Part shown: positions 1 through 6,124 of the stretch, one piece after another
Position numbering within the stretch: position 1 is the first letter of the stretch
Layout of the letters: each line of letters opens with the position of its first letter
NCBI GenBank assembly: GCA_900550765.1
Contig: URTC01000031.1
Coordinates: forward strand, 1-10,440
Direction of reading: 5' to 3'
DNA: 10,440 bases
Source: an uncultured Clostridia bacterium
Lineage (GTDB): Bacteria > Bacillota > Clostridia > Christensenellales > QALW01
Notes under the pieces: model-generated
The model's input: the letters and a program-made list of their open reading frames with translations, nothing else
What the model was told of the DNA's origin: nothing
The model's database searches: none
Position numbers and translations under genes: made by a program

Positions 1-13
1 CATATATCCACAT
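1..13 (-). CDS. cotJC: CotJC spore coat protein, first codons only
   Basis: Only the first four codons (Met-Trp-Ile-Tyr) plus one base lie in the window; the gene runs off the left edge. A strong ribosome site, GAGGAGG at 21-27, overlaps the stop codon of the preceding gene and sits 7 bases before the ATG. CotJC proteins usually begin Met-Trp-[Val/Ile]-Tyr, and cotJC is the third gene of the conserved cotJABC operon, so both order and start residues fit. CotJC belongs to the manganese-catalase-like family and is a spore coat component. The call rests on context plus these few residues. Confidence 0.7.
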
Positions 14-25
14 ACGATATCCTCC

Positions 26-271
26 TCAATTCTCCCAAGGCCACGGCGAATTTACACATAGGAAGCTATCGCCCGCCGGCATATTGCCGAAGATTAAAAG
101 AGGCCCATAGTTTTTGTAATATTCCTCGCGCAGTTCCTTTTGCTGCTGTGCATACGTGTTATAAAGTGTAAGTGCCTGTTGGCAATCCGGATGTGTATCC
201 AGATACAAATTCAGTTCCACCAGCGTAAAGCTGATCTCCTGAAGTTTTTTAATCATTTCCTGCTGCGTCAT
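26..271 (-). CDS. cotJB: Spore coat protein CotJB
   Basis: An 81-residue protein with the CotJB family pattern. An N-terminal helix reads roughly LQEISFTLVELNLYLDTHPD (residues 10-29), followed by a charged helix, a YGPL motif near residue 56 and a Trp-Pro-Trp ending. The length is typical of the family. CotJB is a small component of the spore coat made in the mother cell with CotJA and CotJC. The ATG overlaps the cotJA stop codon in an ATGA arrangement, so translation is probably coupled, with GGAGG in the end of cotJA as ribosome site. The stop is followed directly by the cotJC ribosome site, so the three genes form one operon. Confidence 0.93.
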   Translation of the reverse strand: MTQQEMIKKLQEISFTLVELNLYLDTHPDCQQALTLYNTYAQQQKELREEYYKNYGPLLIFGNMPAGDSFLCVNSPWPWEN

Positions 272-441
272 TTGCTTTCCCTCCTATACGGCCGGTAAAG
301 TTCTGCCCATATCGTACCCATTTTTAAACCCTCTTCCGGCGATACGGGATCCGTAAACTGTTGATACGGAACATATGCCTGTGCCAGCGGAAATGCATTT
401 AAACATTCTATTTGATCTTGCTGCAAGCAATTATTTTGCAT
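268..441 (-). CDS. cotJA: Spore coat associated protein CotJA
   Basis: A 57-residue ORF. It contains the family's conserved stretch PLAQAYVPYQ at residues 18-27 and SPEEGLKMGTIWAELYRPYR at residues 34-53, which closely matches the CotJA consensus (SPEEGL-x-x-GT-x-x-x-EL-x-x-PY). The start ATG at 441 has GGAAAGGA about 10 bases upstream. The last bases overlap the cotJB start by four (ATGA). It is the first gene of cotJABC, whose products are needed for normal assembly of the inner coat layers in Bacillus subtilis. The family assignment is secure; any role beyond coat structure is unknown. Confidence 0.93.
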   Translation of the reverse strand: MQNNCLQQDQIECLNAFPLAQAYVPYQQFTDPVSPEEGLKMGTIWAELYRPYRRESK

Positions 442-490
442 ATCCTGTTTATCCTTTCCATGAAAACTTAGCAGAAATCCCTGCTGCTTT

Positions 491-520
491 ATTATATGAA
501 TATCCGGCGAATTTTGTCAT
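491..520 (-). promoter_or_regulatory. Candidate promoter of the cotJ operon
   Basis: On the minus strand, ATGACA (520-515) is followed after 18 bases by TATAAT (496-491), about 50 bases before the cotJA ATG. As a housekeeping promoter the -10 is perfect and the -35 is five of six. The same bases read CATATAAT, which resembles the sigma-E -10 (CATACA-T), and cotJ is sigma-E dependent in B. subtilis. I could not find a good sigma-E -35 at the right spacing. The sigma factor is therefore undecided. Confidence 0.4.
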
Positions 521-588
521 TTTACGTATAATAAAAAATAAAATTCATATACTTGAATGCATTCATATTATCTTGGAGGGAACAGGAC

Positions 589-852
589 ATGACCGATTAC
601 GAAGTGTTAGAAATTATGCCCACGGCAACGATCGATGAAATCCATAATGCCTACATCCGGCAGGTAAAAAAATATCATCCGGATAAATATACGGGAACCG
701 CCTTTGAAAGCCTGGCGGCAGATAAAATCAAACGGATCAACTTGGCATACTCCCGCCTGCGAAGTATTCTTCCGGACACTCCATGCCCACAGCTGAAGCA
801 TCAAAACAATATCTACGGTGCTTCCGCGGCGGCTTCCATGAAAAAAATATAG
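589..852 (+). CDS. Minimal J-domain (DnaJ-like) protein
   Basis: An 87-residue protein that is almost entirely a J domain. It has DYEVLEI at residues 3-9, a positively charged helix II with the diagnostic His-Pro-Asp loop at residues 30-32, and helix III with ADKIKRINLAYSRL around residues 44-57. J domains stimulate the ATPase of Hsp70 (DnaK). There is no Gly/Phe region, zinc domain or client-binding domain, and the last 25 residues are low in motif content. The ATG at 589 is chosen because GGAGGG lies 8 bases upstream; a TTG at 553 in the same frame has no ribosome site. The gene diverges from cotJABC across about 150 bases, so it may be a sporulation-stage DnaK co-chaperone. That role is inferred only from position. 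Confidence 0.8.
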   Translation: MTDYEVLEIMPTATIDEIHNAYIRQVKKYHPDKYTGTAFESLAADKIKRINLAYSRLRSILPDTPCPQLKHQNNIYGASAAASMKKI

Positions 853-867
853 AAAATACAAAAATAG

Positions 868-898
868 GACTTCTCAAAAAATATGAGAAGTCTTTTTT
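868..898 (+). terminator. Intrinsic terminator after the J-domain gene
   Basis: A perfect 8-bp stem GACTTCTC/GAGAAGTC (868-875 and 885-892) with a 9-base loop is followed by six T residues. It lies 16 bases after the stop codon of the J-domain gene. Confidence 0.88.
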
Positions 899-950
899 AT
901 GCAGCAAGTAAAAAGCTGCCAAAATCTTTTTAAAACGCAATATTTTTCCT

Positions 951-982
951 AAAAAAAGCTTCCGCTTTTACACGGAAGCTTT
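951..982 (-). terminator. Intrinsic terminator after the cysteine-rich protein gene
   Basis: AGCTTCCG (957-964) pairs with CGGAAGCT (973-980), and the stem extends through flanking A/T pairs. On the minus strand it is followed by a run of T (complement of 951-957). It lies just beyond the stop at 1000 and faces the terminator of the convergent J-domain gene, so the two transcripts end about 60 bases apart. Confidence 0.85.
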
Positions 983-999
983 GTGAAAGCAAGCCGCTT

Positions 1000-1674
1000 T
1001 TAGTTACTGCAGCCGCACATATCGCCCATTGCCGGTGGGAAAATAGGTAAATTGAAGAATTCATCGCAGACCTCTGAAGCAAATTCTTCACAGGGCGGAA
1101 TCTTACAAAAGCCATAGGCCGGAACCAAAAGTTCAACATCGGCTACGATCTTTAAGATAATCGTAACACAGGCTGTAAGCGCAAAGGTATTATCGCCTAC
1201 ATAGCAGCCCATTACGCAAATAGCACTTACGATGTTATCCACTTCAAAAGGAATAATGGATTCATCCGGTACAAAAAGAACCACGTCCTTGGCTACTGTA
1301 ATAACACCCCGACCGCTGCCCTCCTTACCGCAATTATCCTCAAACAGGATCTCTACCGGAATATCCACTTTGCAGCGTACCCGGGCAAAATTAGGTCTAT
1401 CGCAGATTCTGTCAATGCACAGATCTCTAATCCTTCCCTTAGTAGACGTGCTGCGGCAGCTGATAAAGGTTACGGGGGCCTCAAATTTTGTGTTTCCCGG
1501 GCAAATATCGGTAAGTTTTACATTTATGTTATCCAGCTGCTCCTGCTGCATACAGGAATCATAAATCTTTTTTACCTGAATGCATACTCTTTCGGTTAAA
1601 CCGTTGGTGCAGTCGCCGCTGATTCTGCCGGGGCAAACATCGCTTTCACCGTTTCTGTATGAATAAAATGACAT
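1000..1674 (-). CDS. Cysteine-rich putative spore coat/exosporium protein
   Basis: A 224-residue protein with 18 cysteines spread along the chain and no signal peptide or membrane segment. The middle is beta-rich and hydrophobic (VVLFVPDESIIPFEV at about 133-147, VTIILKIVADVELLVPAYG at about 171-189), and the C-terminus ends in a Cys-Gly-Cys motif. It resembles a family of clostridial cysteine-rich proteins of similar length that I associate with the spore surface (compare the CsxA exosporium protein of C. sporogenes). I recall this from family appearance and cannot verify it here. High cysteine content fits disulfide cross-linking in spore layers. AAGGAGGAG lies just before the ATG. A sigma-K-like promoter lies in the 74-base gap behind the amidase gene, and a terminator follows. 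Confidence 0.6.
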   Translation of the reverse strand: MSFYSYRNGESDVCPGRISGDCTNGLTERVCIQVKKIYDSCMQQEQLDNINVKLTDICPGNTKFEAPVTFISCRSTSTKGRIRDLCIDRICDRPNFARVRCKVDIPVEILFEDNCGKEGSGRGVITVAKDVVLFVPDESIIPFEVDNIVSAICVMGCYVGDNTFALTACVTIILKIVADVELLVPAYGFCKIPPCEEFASEVCDEFFNLPIFPPAMGDMCGCSN

Positions 1675-1717
1675 AACGCTCCTCCTTCTTTCAAAATTTA
1701 TTTCTTTTGTACAGTTA

Positions 1718-1746
1718 TATCTTATGCCGGTGTTTTTTTAAGTGTG
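1718..1746 (-). promoter_or_regulatory. Sigma-K-like promoter for the cysteine-rich protein gene
   Basis: On the minus strand, CATAAGATA (1726-1718) fits the sigma-K -10 consensus CATAnnnTA exactly. An ACAC element ends 15 bases upstream (1745-1742), fitting the short AC-type -35 of sigma-K promoters. The predicted start leaves a leader of roughly 35 bases before the gene's ribosome site. Sigma-K directs late mother-cell coat genes, which suits the proposed product. The match is by eye only. Confidence 0.45.
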
Positions 1747-1748
1747 AA

Positions 1749-2741
1749 TCAAACCACAATAAAATCGCTTAAAACATAACCGGTCGCGCCCATATAGCTT
1801 ACCTGATACCAAGCGCCGGCAGAATTCAAAATCCGCACAGTGCTGCCATCGGGAATCCTTCCGATAATAGAAGCTGTTACTGAGGGTGCTGAACGCAGAT
1901 TCAGATTGCTGCCGCTTGTATTCACGGTTCCGGTTCTTGCCGTTTGATCCGAAACACAAGTACAAAGATAATTTGCCGACGCATAGCCTTCTACAGCATT
2001 ATACCGCAGGCGTGCCCAACCGTTTTGCGGGCGCTCCAGCAGCAAAGCCATCTGTCCGGAGGGAATACGGCCGACAATTTGAGTATTGATATTTGCACCG
2101 GAACGGATATTCAACGGGCTCCCATCATTTGTACATGCATTCACATAAGCATTCGTTTGGATATTTGCCGCGGTATTCAAATTTTCCCCCTTTATATTGC
2201 AGACCTCTTTAAACGGAAGACCAAAGTATGCCGTCAGCCCCTGTGCTAAAGCACGTGCAATATTCTGTATGTTCTGCTTAATCCATTCGGCATCCTGCAA
2301 ATTATCATGATAGCCGATTTCCATAAGTACGGCGGGCGCCTTTGTTCTGCGTACTTCCGCAATGGTGGTAGTGGGAACGATGTACACCAGCTCCGGATCC
2401 GGGTAGATCTGCTTCAGGCTGTTAACCAATGCCTCGGCGGCTCTTCTCCCCTGTACGCTTGTAGGATAATAATAGGCTTGAATTCCCCGGAACTGCCCTT
2501 CTTTTCCTTCCGGTGATGCATTAGAATGCAATGCCAAATGAAGGTTATAATTGCCCATATTGGATTGTGCAATTGCATTTGCCAGCGTGTTTGGCAGACG
2601 CGAGCGCGTATATCCGATGCCGTTTACCGTTAAATACGGCTCCAACGCATCGGCAAGATATCCCATAAACTGTGCTTCTGTTCCGCCGTTAATGTAATAA
2701 TTTCCTGTTTGCAGTGACGGACTTAAAAATATATCAGGCAT
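1749..2741 (-). CDS. N-acetylmuramoyl-L-alanine amidase (Amidase_3) with two SH3 domains
   Basis: A 330-residue peptidoglycan hydrolase expected to cut the bond between N-acetylmuramic acid and L-alanine. The Amidase_3 domain covers about residues 2-175. Zinc and catalytic residues visible are Glu22 (GGTEAQFM), His72 (LALHSNA) and Glu141 (LMEIGYHDN). Two bacterial SH3 repeats follow at about 198-259 and 272-329, each with an LNxRSG/LNLRSAP motif, and probably bind cell wall. The usual first zinc histidine (D-x-GHGG) is absent: the start reads IFLSPSLQTGN instead. There is no signal peptide, as in the mother-cell lytic amidase CwlC, so it may be released by lysis or act during sporulation. That is inference. 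AAGGAGGA lies 5 bases before the ATG. Confidence 0.88.
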   Translation of the reverse strand: MPDIFLSPSLQTGNYYINGGTEAQFMGYLADALEPYLTVNGIGYTRSRLPNTLANAIAQSNMGNYNLHLALHSNASPEGKEGQFRGIQAYYYPTSVQGRRAAEALVNSLKQIYPDPELVYIVPTTTIAEVRRTKAPAVLMEIGYHDNLQDAEWIKQNIQNIARALAQGLTAYFGLPFKEVCNIKGENLNTAANIQTNAYVNACTNDGSPLNIRSGANINTQIVGRIPSGQMALLLERPQNGWARLRYNAVEGYASANYLCTCVSDQTARTGTVNTSGSNLNLRSAPSVTASIIGRIPDGSTVRILNSAGAWYQVSYMGATGYVLSDFIVV

Positions 2742-2810
2742 AAAATTCCTCCTTATAAAAGTACTATTAAATCTATATGTTACAAACTGCGCTTTTGTGC
2801 CTTATTTTTC

Positions 2811-2839
2811 TTGCAAGAAGTTATATTTTTTACTATAAT
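2811..2839 (+). promoter_or_regulatory. Housekeeping promoter for the flavin reductase-polymerase operon
   Basis: TTGCAA (2811-2816), a 17-base spacer and TATAAT (2834-2839). The -10 is perfect and the -35 matches four of six. The predicted start is about 40 bases before the gene, whose ribosome site AGGAGG lies at 2874-2879. The region is very AT-rich. Confidence 0.55.
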
Positions 2840-2886
2840 AATTATAATATCTATATATACTTTAATAAAATACAGGAGGAAAAACA

Positions 2887-3381
2887 ATGTATCGATTCGG
2901 CGAATTTTCAAAACAAACTTTAGAGCAGCTTTCCGGCAAAGGCGTATTTTTTACCGTAAAAAGCGGTGAAAGAATCAATACCATGACGATCGGCTGGGGT
3001 TCTTTAAGCCAGTATTGGGGAGAAGAAATCTTTATTGCGCCGATACGCCCCAGCCGCTATACGTTCGAACTTTTAAAAGGCACTGATGAATTTACCGTAA
3101 GCGTTCCTGCGCAGGGGCAGATGGAGGATGCACTGAAAATCTGCGGAAGCCGCTCAGGCAGAGATCTTGATAAGCTCACCGCAGCCGGCCTGTCTTTAAA
3201 AGCTGCAAAAGAAATTGCTACGCCGGTGATTGACGGGTGTAATATTTATTATGAATGCAAAATAGTATATTTTGCCGACCTCATAAAGGACGGTCTTCCC
3301 CAAGATATTCTGAAGCGTGCATATCCTGCGGAAGATCTGCACCGTCTATTTTTCGGCAGAATTGTAGCTTGCTATCAATAA
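2887..3381 (+). CDS. Flavin reductase family protein (FMN-binding split barrel)
   Basis: A 164-residue protein of the RutF/DIM6 flavin-reductase-like family. The diagnostic FMN-contacting stretch NTMTIGWGSLSQYWG lies at about residues 31-45, followed by IRPSRYTFELL, which contacts the flavin phosphate in homologues. The C-terminus GRIVACY is also usual. Members bind FMN and either reduce flavin with NAD(P)H or act as small flavoproteins of unknown substrate. There is no separate nicotinamide-binding domain, as is normal for the family. It is a single cytoplasmic domain near family length. The ribosome site AGGAGG lies 7 bases before the ATG. The TAA stop is followed immediately by the ATG of the polymerase gene, so the two are almost certainly co-transcribed. 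The physiological substrate is not evident. Confidence 0.87.
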   Translation: MYRFGEFSKQTLEQLSGKGVFFTVKSGERINTMTIGWGSLSQYWGEEIFIAPIRPSRYTFELLKGTDEFTVSVPAQGQMEDALKICGSRSGRDLDKLTAAGLSLKAAKEIATPVIDGCNIYYECKIVYFADLIKDGLPQDILKRAYPAEDLHRLFFGRIVACYQ

Positions 3382-4575
3382 ATGGACAGAGTCATCCTGC
3401 ACTGCGACTGCAATTCTTTTTATGCCTCGGTAGAGACCGTGCTGGACCCCCGATTAAAAAATGTGCCCATGGCCGTATGCGGCGATCCGCAAAGCCGCCA
3501 TGGGATCATTTTGGCAAAAAACGAACACGCCAAACGCTTTGGCGTACAAACGGCCGAAACCATCTATGCAGCAAAGAAAAAATGCCCTGCTTTAGTGTTG
3601 GTTGCACCGCATCGAGAACTGTACAGCGAATTTTCCAAAAAAGCCAATGATATCTATAAAGAATATACCGATTTAGTAGAACCCTTCGGCCTGGATGAAT
3701 CCTGGCTGGACGTAACCAACAGCCGCCTGCTCTTCGGCAGCGGTAAACAAATTGCCGACGAGCTTCGGCAGCGGTTTAAAACAGAACTGGGGATCTCCTG
3801 TTCGGTAGGCGTTGCCTTTAACAAGTCCATGGCAAAGCTGGCAAGTGATTATCAAAAGCCTGATGCAACTACTGTAATCACCCGTGAAAATTTCAAACGT
3901 CTGGTCTATCCTCTGCCGATCTCCGCTTTGCTGTATGCAGGAAGGCATACAACAGAAGCTTTAAAAAAGCTGTATATTTCAACCATTGGAGACCTCGCCG
4001 CAGCTAACCGCGGCACTATTGTAAAACATTTAGGAAAAACCGGAGGTCTGCTGTTTGATTATGCCTGCGGCATCGACGAGGAACCAGTAGAAAGCATCTA
4101 CAAAGAGTATGCGCAAAAATCTATTGGCAGCAGTCTTACCTTTAAGCAGGATCTGCGCAGTGAGGAAGATCTCAAATACGGCACAATGACTGTTGCCCGG
4201 GAGCTTACCCTCCGAATGCGCCGGGCACATGTAAAATGCACCACACTCTGTGCAGGCATTAAATATCATGATTTTACTTCTGCCACCAAACAAATGCCGC
4301 TGGAATTTGCCACCAATCTTTTTTCAGAAATCACAGCGACAGCACTGCTGCTGATCCACCAGCTGAATAAAAGCAGAAAACCTGTACGAATGCTCTCCAT
4401 TACCGGAACCCATTTAATTGCCGATACCGCAGACCATATACAGTTAAGCTTTTTTGAAACAAACGAAAGCCAGCATAAGAAACAGCAGCAGCTTGAAGAT
4501 GCGATAGAAAAAATACGAAATAAATACGGAGTGTCTTCCGTAGAACTCGGATCCCTCCTTAATAAAGACATGTAA
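3382..4575 (+). CDS. dinB: Y-family DNA polymerase (DinB/UmuC-like)
   Basis: A 397-residue error-prone translesion polymerase. The palm has the first catalytic Asp9 in ILHCDCNSFYASVE (residues 5-18), with Tyr14 at the steric-gate position. The second acidic pair is Asp105-Glu106 in FGLDESWLDVT (103-112). A thumb helix-hairpin-helix covers about 180-207 (ending STIGDLA), and the little-finger domain about 240-350. QLSFF (354-358) is a good beta-clamp-binding motif, followed by a conserved C-terminal extension. The Asp-Cys-Asn form of motif I resembles UmuC and Gram-positive homologues more than classical Pol IV (Asp-Met-Asp), so the symbol is approximate. It starts directly after the flavin reductase stop with no convincing ribosome site of its own, suggesting coupled translation. 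Confidence 0.93.
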   Translation: MDRVILHCDCNSFYASVETVLDPRLKNVPMAVCGDPQSRHGIILAKNEHAKRFGVQTAETIYAAKKKCPALVLVAPHRELYSEFSKKANDIYKEYTDLVEPFGLDESWLDVTNSRLLFGSGKQIADELRQRFKTELGISCSVGVAFNKSMAKLASDYQKPDATTVITRENFKRLVYPLPISALLYAGRHTTEALKKLYISTIGDLAAANRGTIVKHLGKTGGLLFDYACGIDEEPVESIYKEYAQKSIGSSLTFKQDLRSEEDLKYGTMTVARELTLRMRRAHVKCTTLCAGIKYHDFTSATKQMPLEFATNLFSEITATALLLIHQLNKSRKPVRMLSITGTHLIADTADHIQLSFFETNESQHKKQQQLEDAIEKIRNKYGVSSVELGSLLNKDM

Positions 4576-4613
4576 TGACAATTTATTTAGGCGGTATCCG
4601 CATTTTTTTGTCA
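4576..4613 (+). terminator. Probable terminator after the Y-family polymerase gene
   Basis: A short GC stem GCGG/CCGC (4591-4594 and 4598-4601) with a 3-base loop is followed by A and seven T. Outer arms TGACAA (4576-4581) and TTGTCA (4608-4613) can also pair. The core stem is only 4 bp, so termination may be partial. Confidence 0.55.
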
Positions 4614-4620
4614 GATTTTC

Positions 4621-4649
4621 TTGACAAGGACACACAAAAATGTTAAGCT
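4621..4649 (+). promoter_or_regulatory. Promoter of the zinc-ribbon membrane protein gene
   Basis: A perfect TTGACA (4621-4626) is followed 17 bases later by a weak -10 TAAGCT (4644-4649). The -10 has the extended TGn element (4641-4643) directly in front. The gene's ribosome site GGGAGG lies at 4667-4672. It sits just downstream of the polymerase terminator, so the gene is probably transcribed separately. Confidence 0.5.
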
Positions 4650-4680
4650 TTTATTAACGAAAATTTGGGAGGTTATTTTT

Positions 4681-5403
4681 ATGGATTCTTTTTGCACCAA
4701 TTGCGGTACTCCGATTCCCGAAGGTGCCGTAAAATGCGCTTCATGCGGTAAGGAATTTAGCCAAGAACCGCAGCCCGTACAGGAGCAGCCGGCACAGGAG
4801 CAGCAAACAAATCAGGAACAGCCGGCGCAGGCACCGAATAATACGCCGGAGAAGAAAATAAAAAAATCGATGCTCTATGGTATTATCGGTGCAGCGGCGG
4901 CGGTACTCATTATATTGATTATTATCATCGCTTCTGTTGCCGGAAACAGCTATAAAAAAGCCATCGATAATTATATGGACGTTTTAGTTTACGGCAAAGC
5001 CAATAAAATCGAAAAACTTGCCCCCAAAGAGTATTGGGATTACTGTGAAGAAAACTATGATACCGATATAAACGATGTCGTGGATCAGTTTGAAGACAGC
5101 TATGAATATTTATCTGACAGCCTGGAAGAGGAATACGGAAAGAACGTAAAAGTACGGTATAAAATTACCGAGAAAGATGAGCTTTCCGAGAAAAAATTAG
5201 GAACAATCCGCGATAATCTGAAAGAGGAATACGGGATCGCTAAAAAATCTGTAACCAAGGCTTATGAGATAGAAGCCGAGGTAACGTTTAAGGGTTCTGA
5301 CGATGAAGATACCGAAGATATGACGCTGATCGTTGTAAAAATCGGCGGCAGCTGGTACATTTGCAGCGAATCGGGAGACCTCTTTCTGGATTCCATTGTA
5401 TAA
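4681..5403 (+). CDS. Zinc-ribbon single-TM protein with extracellular domain
   Basis: A 240-residue protein of clear architecture but unknown function. An N-terminal zinc ribbon with Cys5-x2-Cys8 and Cys19-x2-Cys22 is followed by a Gln/Pro/Glu-rich linker (about 26-56), a basic patch (Lys58, 59, 61, 62), one membrane helix (about 65-87), and an acidic domain of about 150 residues ending in IGGSWYICSESGDLFLDSIV. That last domain resembles NTF2-like/DUF4878-type extracytoplasmic domains common in Firmicutes zinc-ribbon proteins. The expected topology is zinc ribbon inside and acidic domain outside. The ATG at 4681 is chosen for GGGAGG 8 bases upstream; an upstream TTG in frame coincides with the promoter -35. 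It is monocistronic between a promoter and a strong terminator. Confidence 0.8.
   Translation: MDSFCTNCGTPIPEGAVKCASCGKEFSQEPQPVQEQPAQEQQTNQEQPAQAPNNTPEKKIKKSMLYGIIGAAAAVLIILIIIIASVAGNSYKKAIDNYMDVLVYGKANKIEKLAPKEYWDYCEENYDTDINDVVDQFEDSYEYLSDSLEEEYGKNVKVRYKITEKDELSEKKLGTIRDNLKEEYGIAKKSVTKAYEIEAEVTFKGSDDEDTEDMTLIVVKIGGSWYICSESGDLFLDSIV
4780..4830 (+). repeat. Short imperfect direct repeat in the Gln/Pro-rich linker
   Basis: Two 18-base units (4780-4797 and 4813-4830) differ at two positions and encode the repeated peptide QEQPAQ. They lie in the low-complexity linker between zinc ribbon and membrane helix, where unit number could vary by slippage. They look like in-gene linker repeats rather than a mobile or regulatory element. 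Confidence 0.6.
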
Positions 5404-5420
5404 GAACAGCATATAACAAA

Positions 5421-5460
5421 ATGCCTGATGGAAAATTATCCGTCAGGTATTTTTGTTTTT
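5421..5460 (+). terminator. Strong terminator, probably bidirectional
   Basis: A 12-bp stem with two G-T pairs (5421-5432 with 5439-5450) and a 6-base loop is followed on the plus strand by TTTTGTTTTT. On the minus strand it is followed by a short T-rich stretch (complement of 5417-5420), so it may serve both convergent genes. The last codons and stop of the minus-strand thioredoxin gene lie inside the hairpin. Confidence 0.82.
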
Positions 5461-5726
5461 AAAATTTCAGAAATCTGTTTTCGGCTGCATACACCGTTAC
5501 GGCGGTAAATTTCTTTCCCGTTTTGAAAGCAAACAATAACCGGAACGCCCAAAACACGAAATGCTTCGGCAAGGAGCGGTTCCTGCTCGATATCAACAAT
5601 ATATGCGCCGGTTTTTTTCAGCAATCTATATACTCTTTTACAGCTTATACACCAGCTCGACAAAAATGCTATGACCGCACGGCCGTGAATAATAGATAGA
5701 AATTCTTTTCTTCCGATTCTTGTCAA
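5436..5726 (-). CDS. Small thioredoxin-like protein (TTG start)
   Basis: A 96-residue thioredoxin-fold protein. The redox motif Trp25-Cys-Ile-Ser-Cys29-Lys lies after the first beta strand (AVIAFLSSW). The cis-proline loop GVPVIV (residues 60-65) is followed by the usual strand-and-turn CFQNGKEI. It is slightly shorter than classical thioredoxin (about 105 residues) and has no signal peptide, so it should act as a cytoplasmic disulfide reductase. The start is TTG at 5726: no ATG or GTG lies between it and the conserved core, and GGGAGG (5733-5738) is 6 bases upstream. It lies 80 bases downstream of the interrupted glycosylase-like gene on the same strand. Substrate unknown. Confidence 0.82.
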   Translation of the reverse strand: MTRIGRKEFLSIIHGRAVIAFLSSWCISCKRVYRLLKKTGAYIVDIEQEPLLAEAFRVLGVPVIVCFQNGKEIYRRNGVCSRKQISEILKTKIPDG

Positions 5727-5732
5727 CGTACA

Positions 5733-5738
5733 CCTCCC
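5733..5738 (-). promoter_or_regulatory. Ribosome binding site fixing a TTG start
   Basis: GGGAGG on the minus strand with 6 bases to TTG (5726-5724). This is the main evidence that the thioredoxin-like gene starts with a rare TTG codon. Confidence 0.7.
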
Positions 5739-5806
5739 AAGTATGCTATTATACCCCCAAAAAAATATGGCCTATTAAAAATTTTCCGTACATTCCTGCT
5801 GTATTT

Positions 5807-6124
5807 TTAAAGCCTGTACTCCTGCCCGGTAATACGCTTATATCCCTCCGCCAAACGTTCCCATTGCTGCCGGGTTATCCTTGACGCCCCAACGCCGAAG
5901 AAATATTTTTCAAAAAGATTCGCCATGCATACGCGCAGATACGTTTCATTATGCCAGGTACTGTATACAGACGCGGTAAAATTCTCCGCCTCTGCAAACG
6001 CAAAAAATTCCCTGTATATCTTCTCTGATATATCTTTTTGATACCGCTTATGCCATTCATGAGAATATTTTATAAAATATAAAACCAGTTCTTCTTTGGG
6101 ATAGGCCATTACTATGTTCACCAA
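5807..6124 (-). CDS. C-terminal fragment of the glycosylase-like gene
   Basis: The open frame after the TAA gives up to 105 residues. Possible starts are TTG at 6124 or GTG at 6121 immediately after the stop, or ATG at 6109 (100 residues) with a weak GGTGA 8 bases upstream. GAGGAAAG lies upstream but is too far from the TTG for a normal ribosome site. On its own it lacks the conserved N-terminal Arg-Leu-Trp-His segment expected near the active site, so activity is doubtful. It is listed because reinitiation at the stop is possible. Confidence 0.4.
   Translation of the reverse strand: MVNIVMAYPKEELVLYFIKYSHEWHKRYQKDISEKIYREFFAFAEAENFTASVYSTWHNETYLRVCMANLFEKYFFGVGASRITRQQWERLAEGYKRITGQEYRL

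Noticed and set aside
553..588. Upstream TTG start for the J-domain protein
   Set aside because: The added residues include the ribosome site GGAGGG that serves the ATG at 589, and J domains normally start near that ATG.
375..638. Plus-strand open frame between cotJA and the J-domain gene
   Set aside because: It is antisense to cotJA and overlaps the J-domain gene in another frame; both of those genes have much stronger evidence.
901..919. Small hairpin GCAGC/GCTGC between the convergent terminators
   Set aside because: A 5-bp stem without a T run on either strand; it adds nothing to the two good terminators beside it.
2750..2810. Possible sporulation promoter (CATATAGAT) upstream of the amidase gene
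   Set aside because: It departs from both the sigma-E and sigma-K -10 consensus and lacks a clear -35, so it could not be called.
5748..5753. TATAAT on the minus strand in front of the thioredoxin gene
   Set aside because: No acceptable -35 at 16-18 bases, and the implied leader would leave the ribosome site only about 3 bases from the transcript start.
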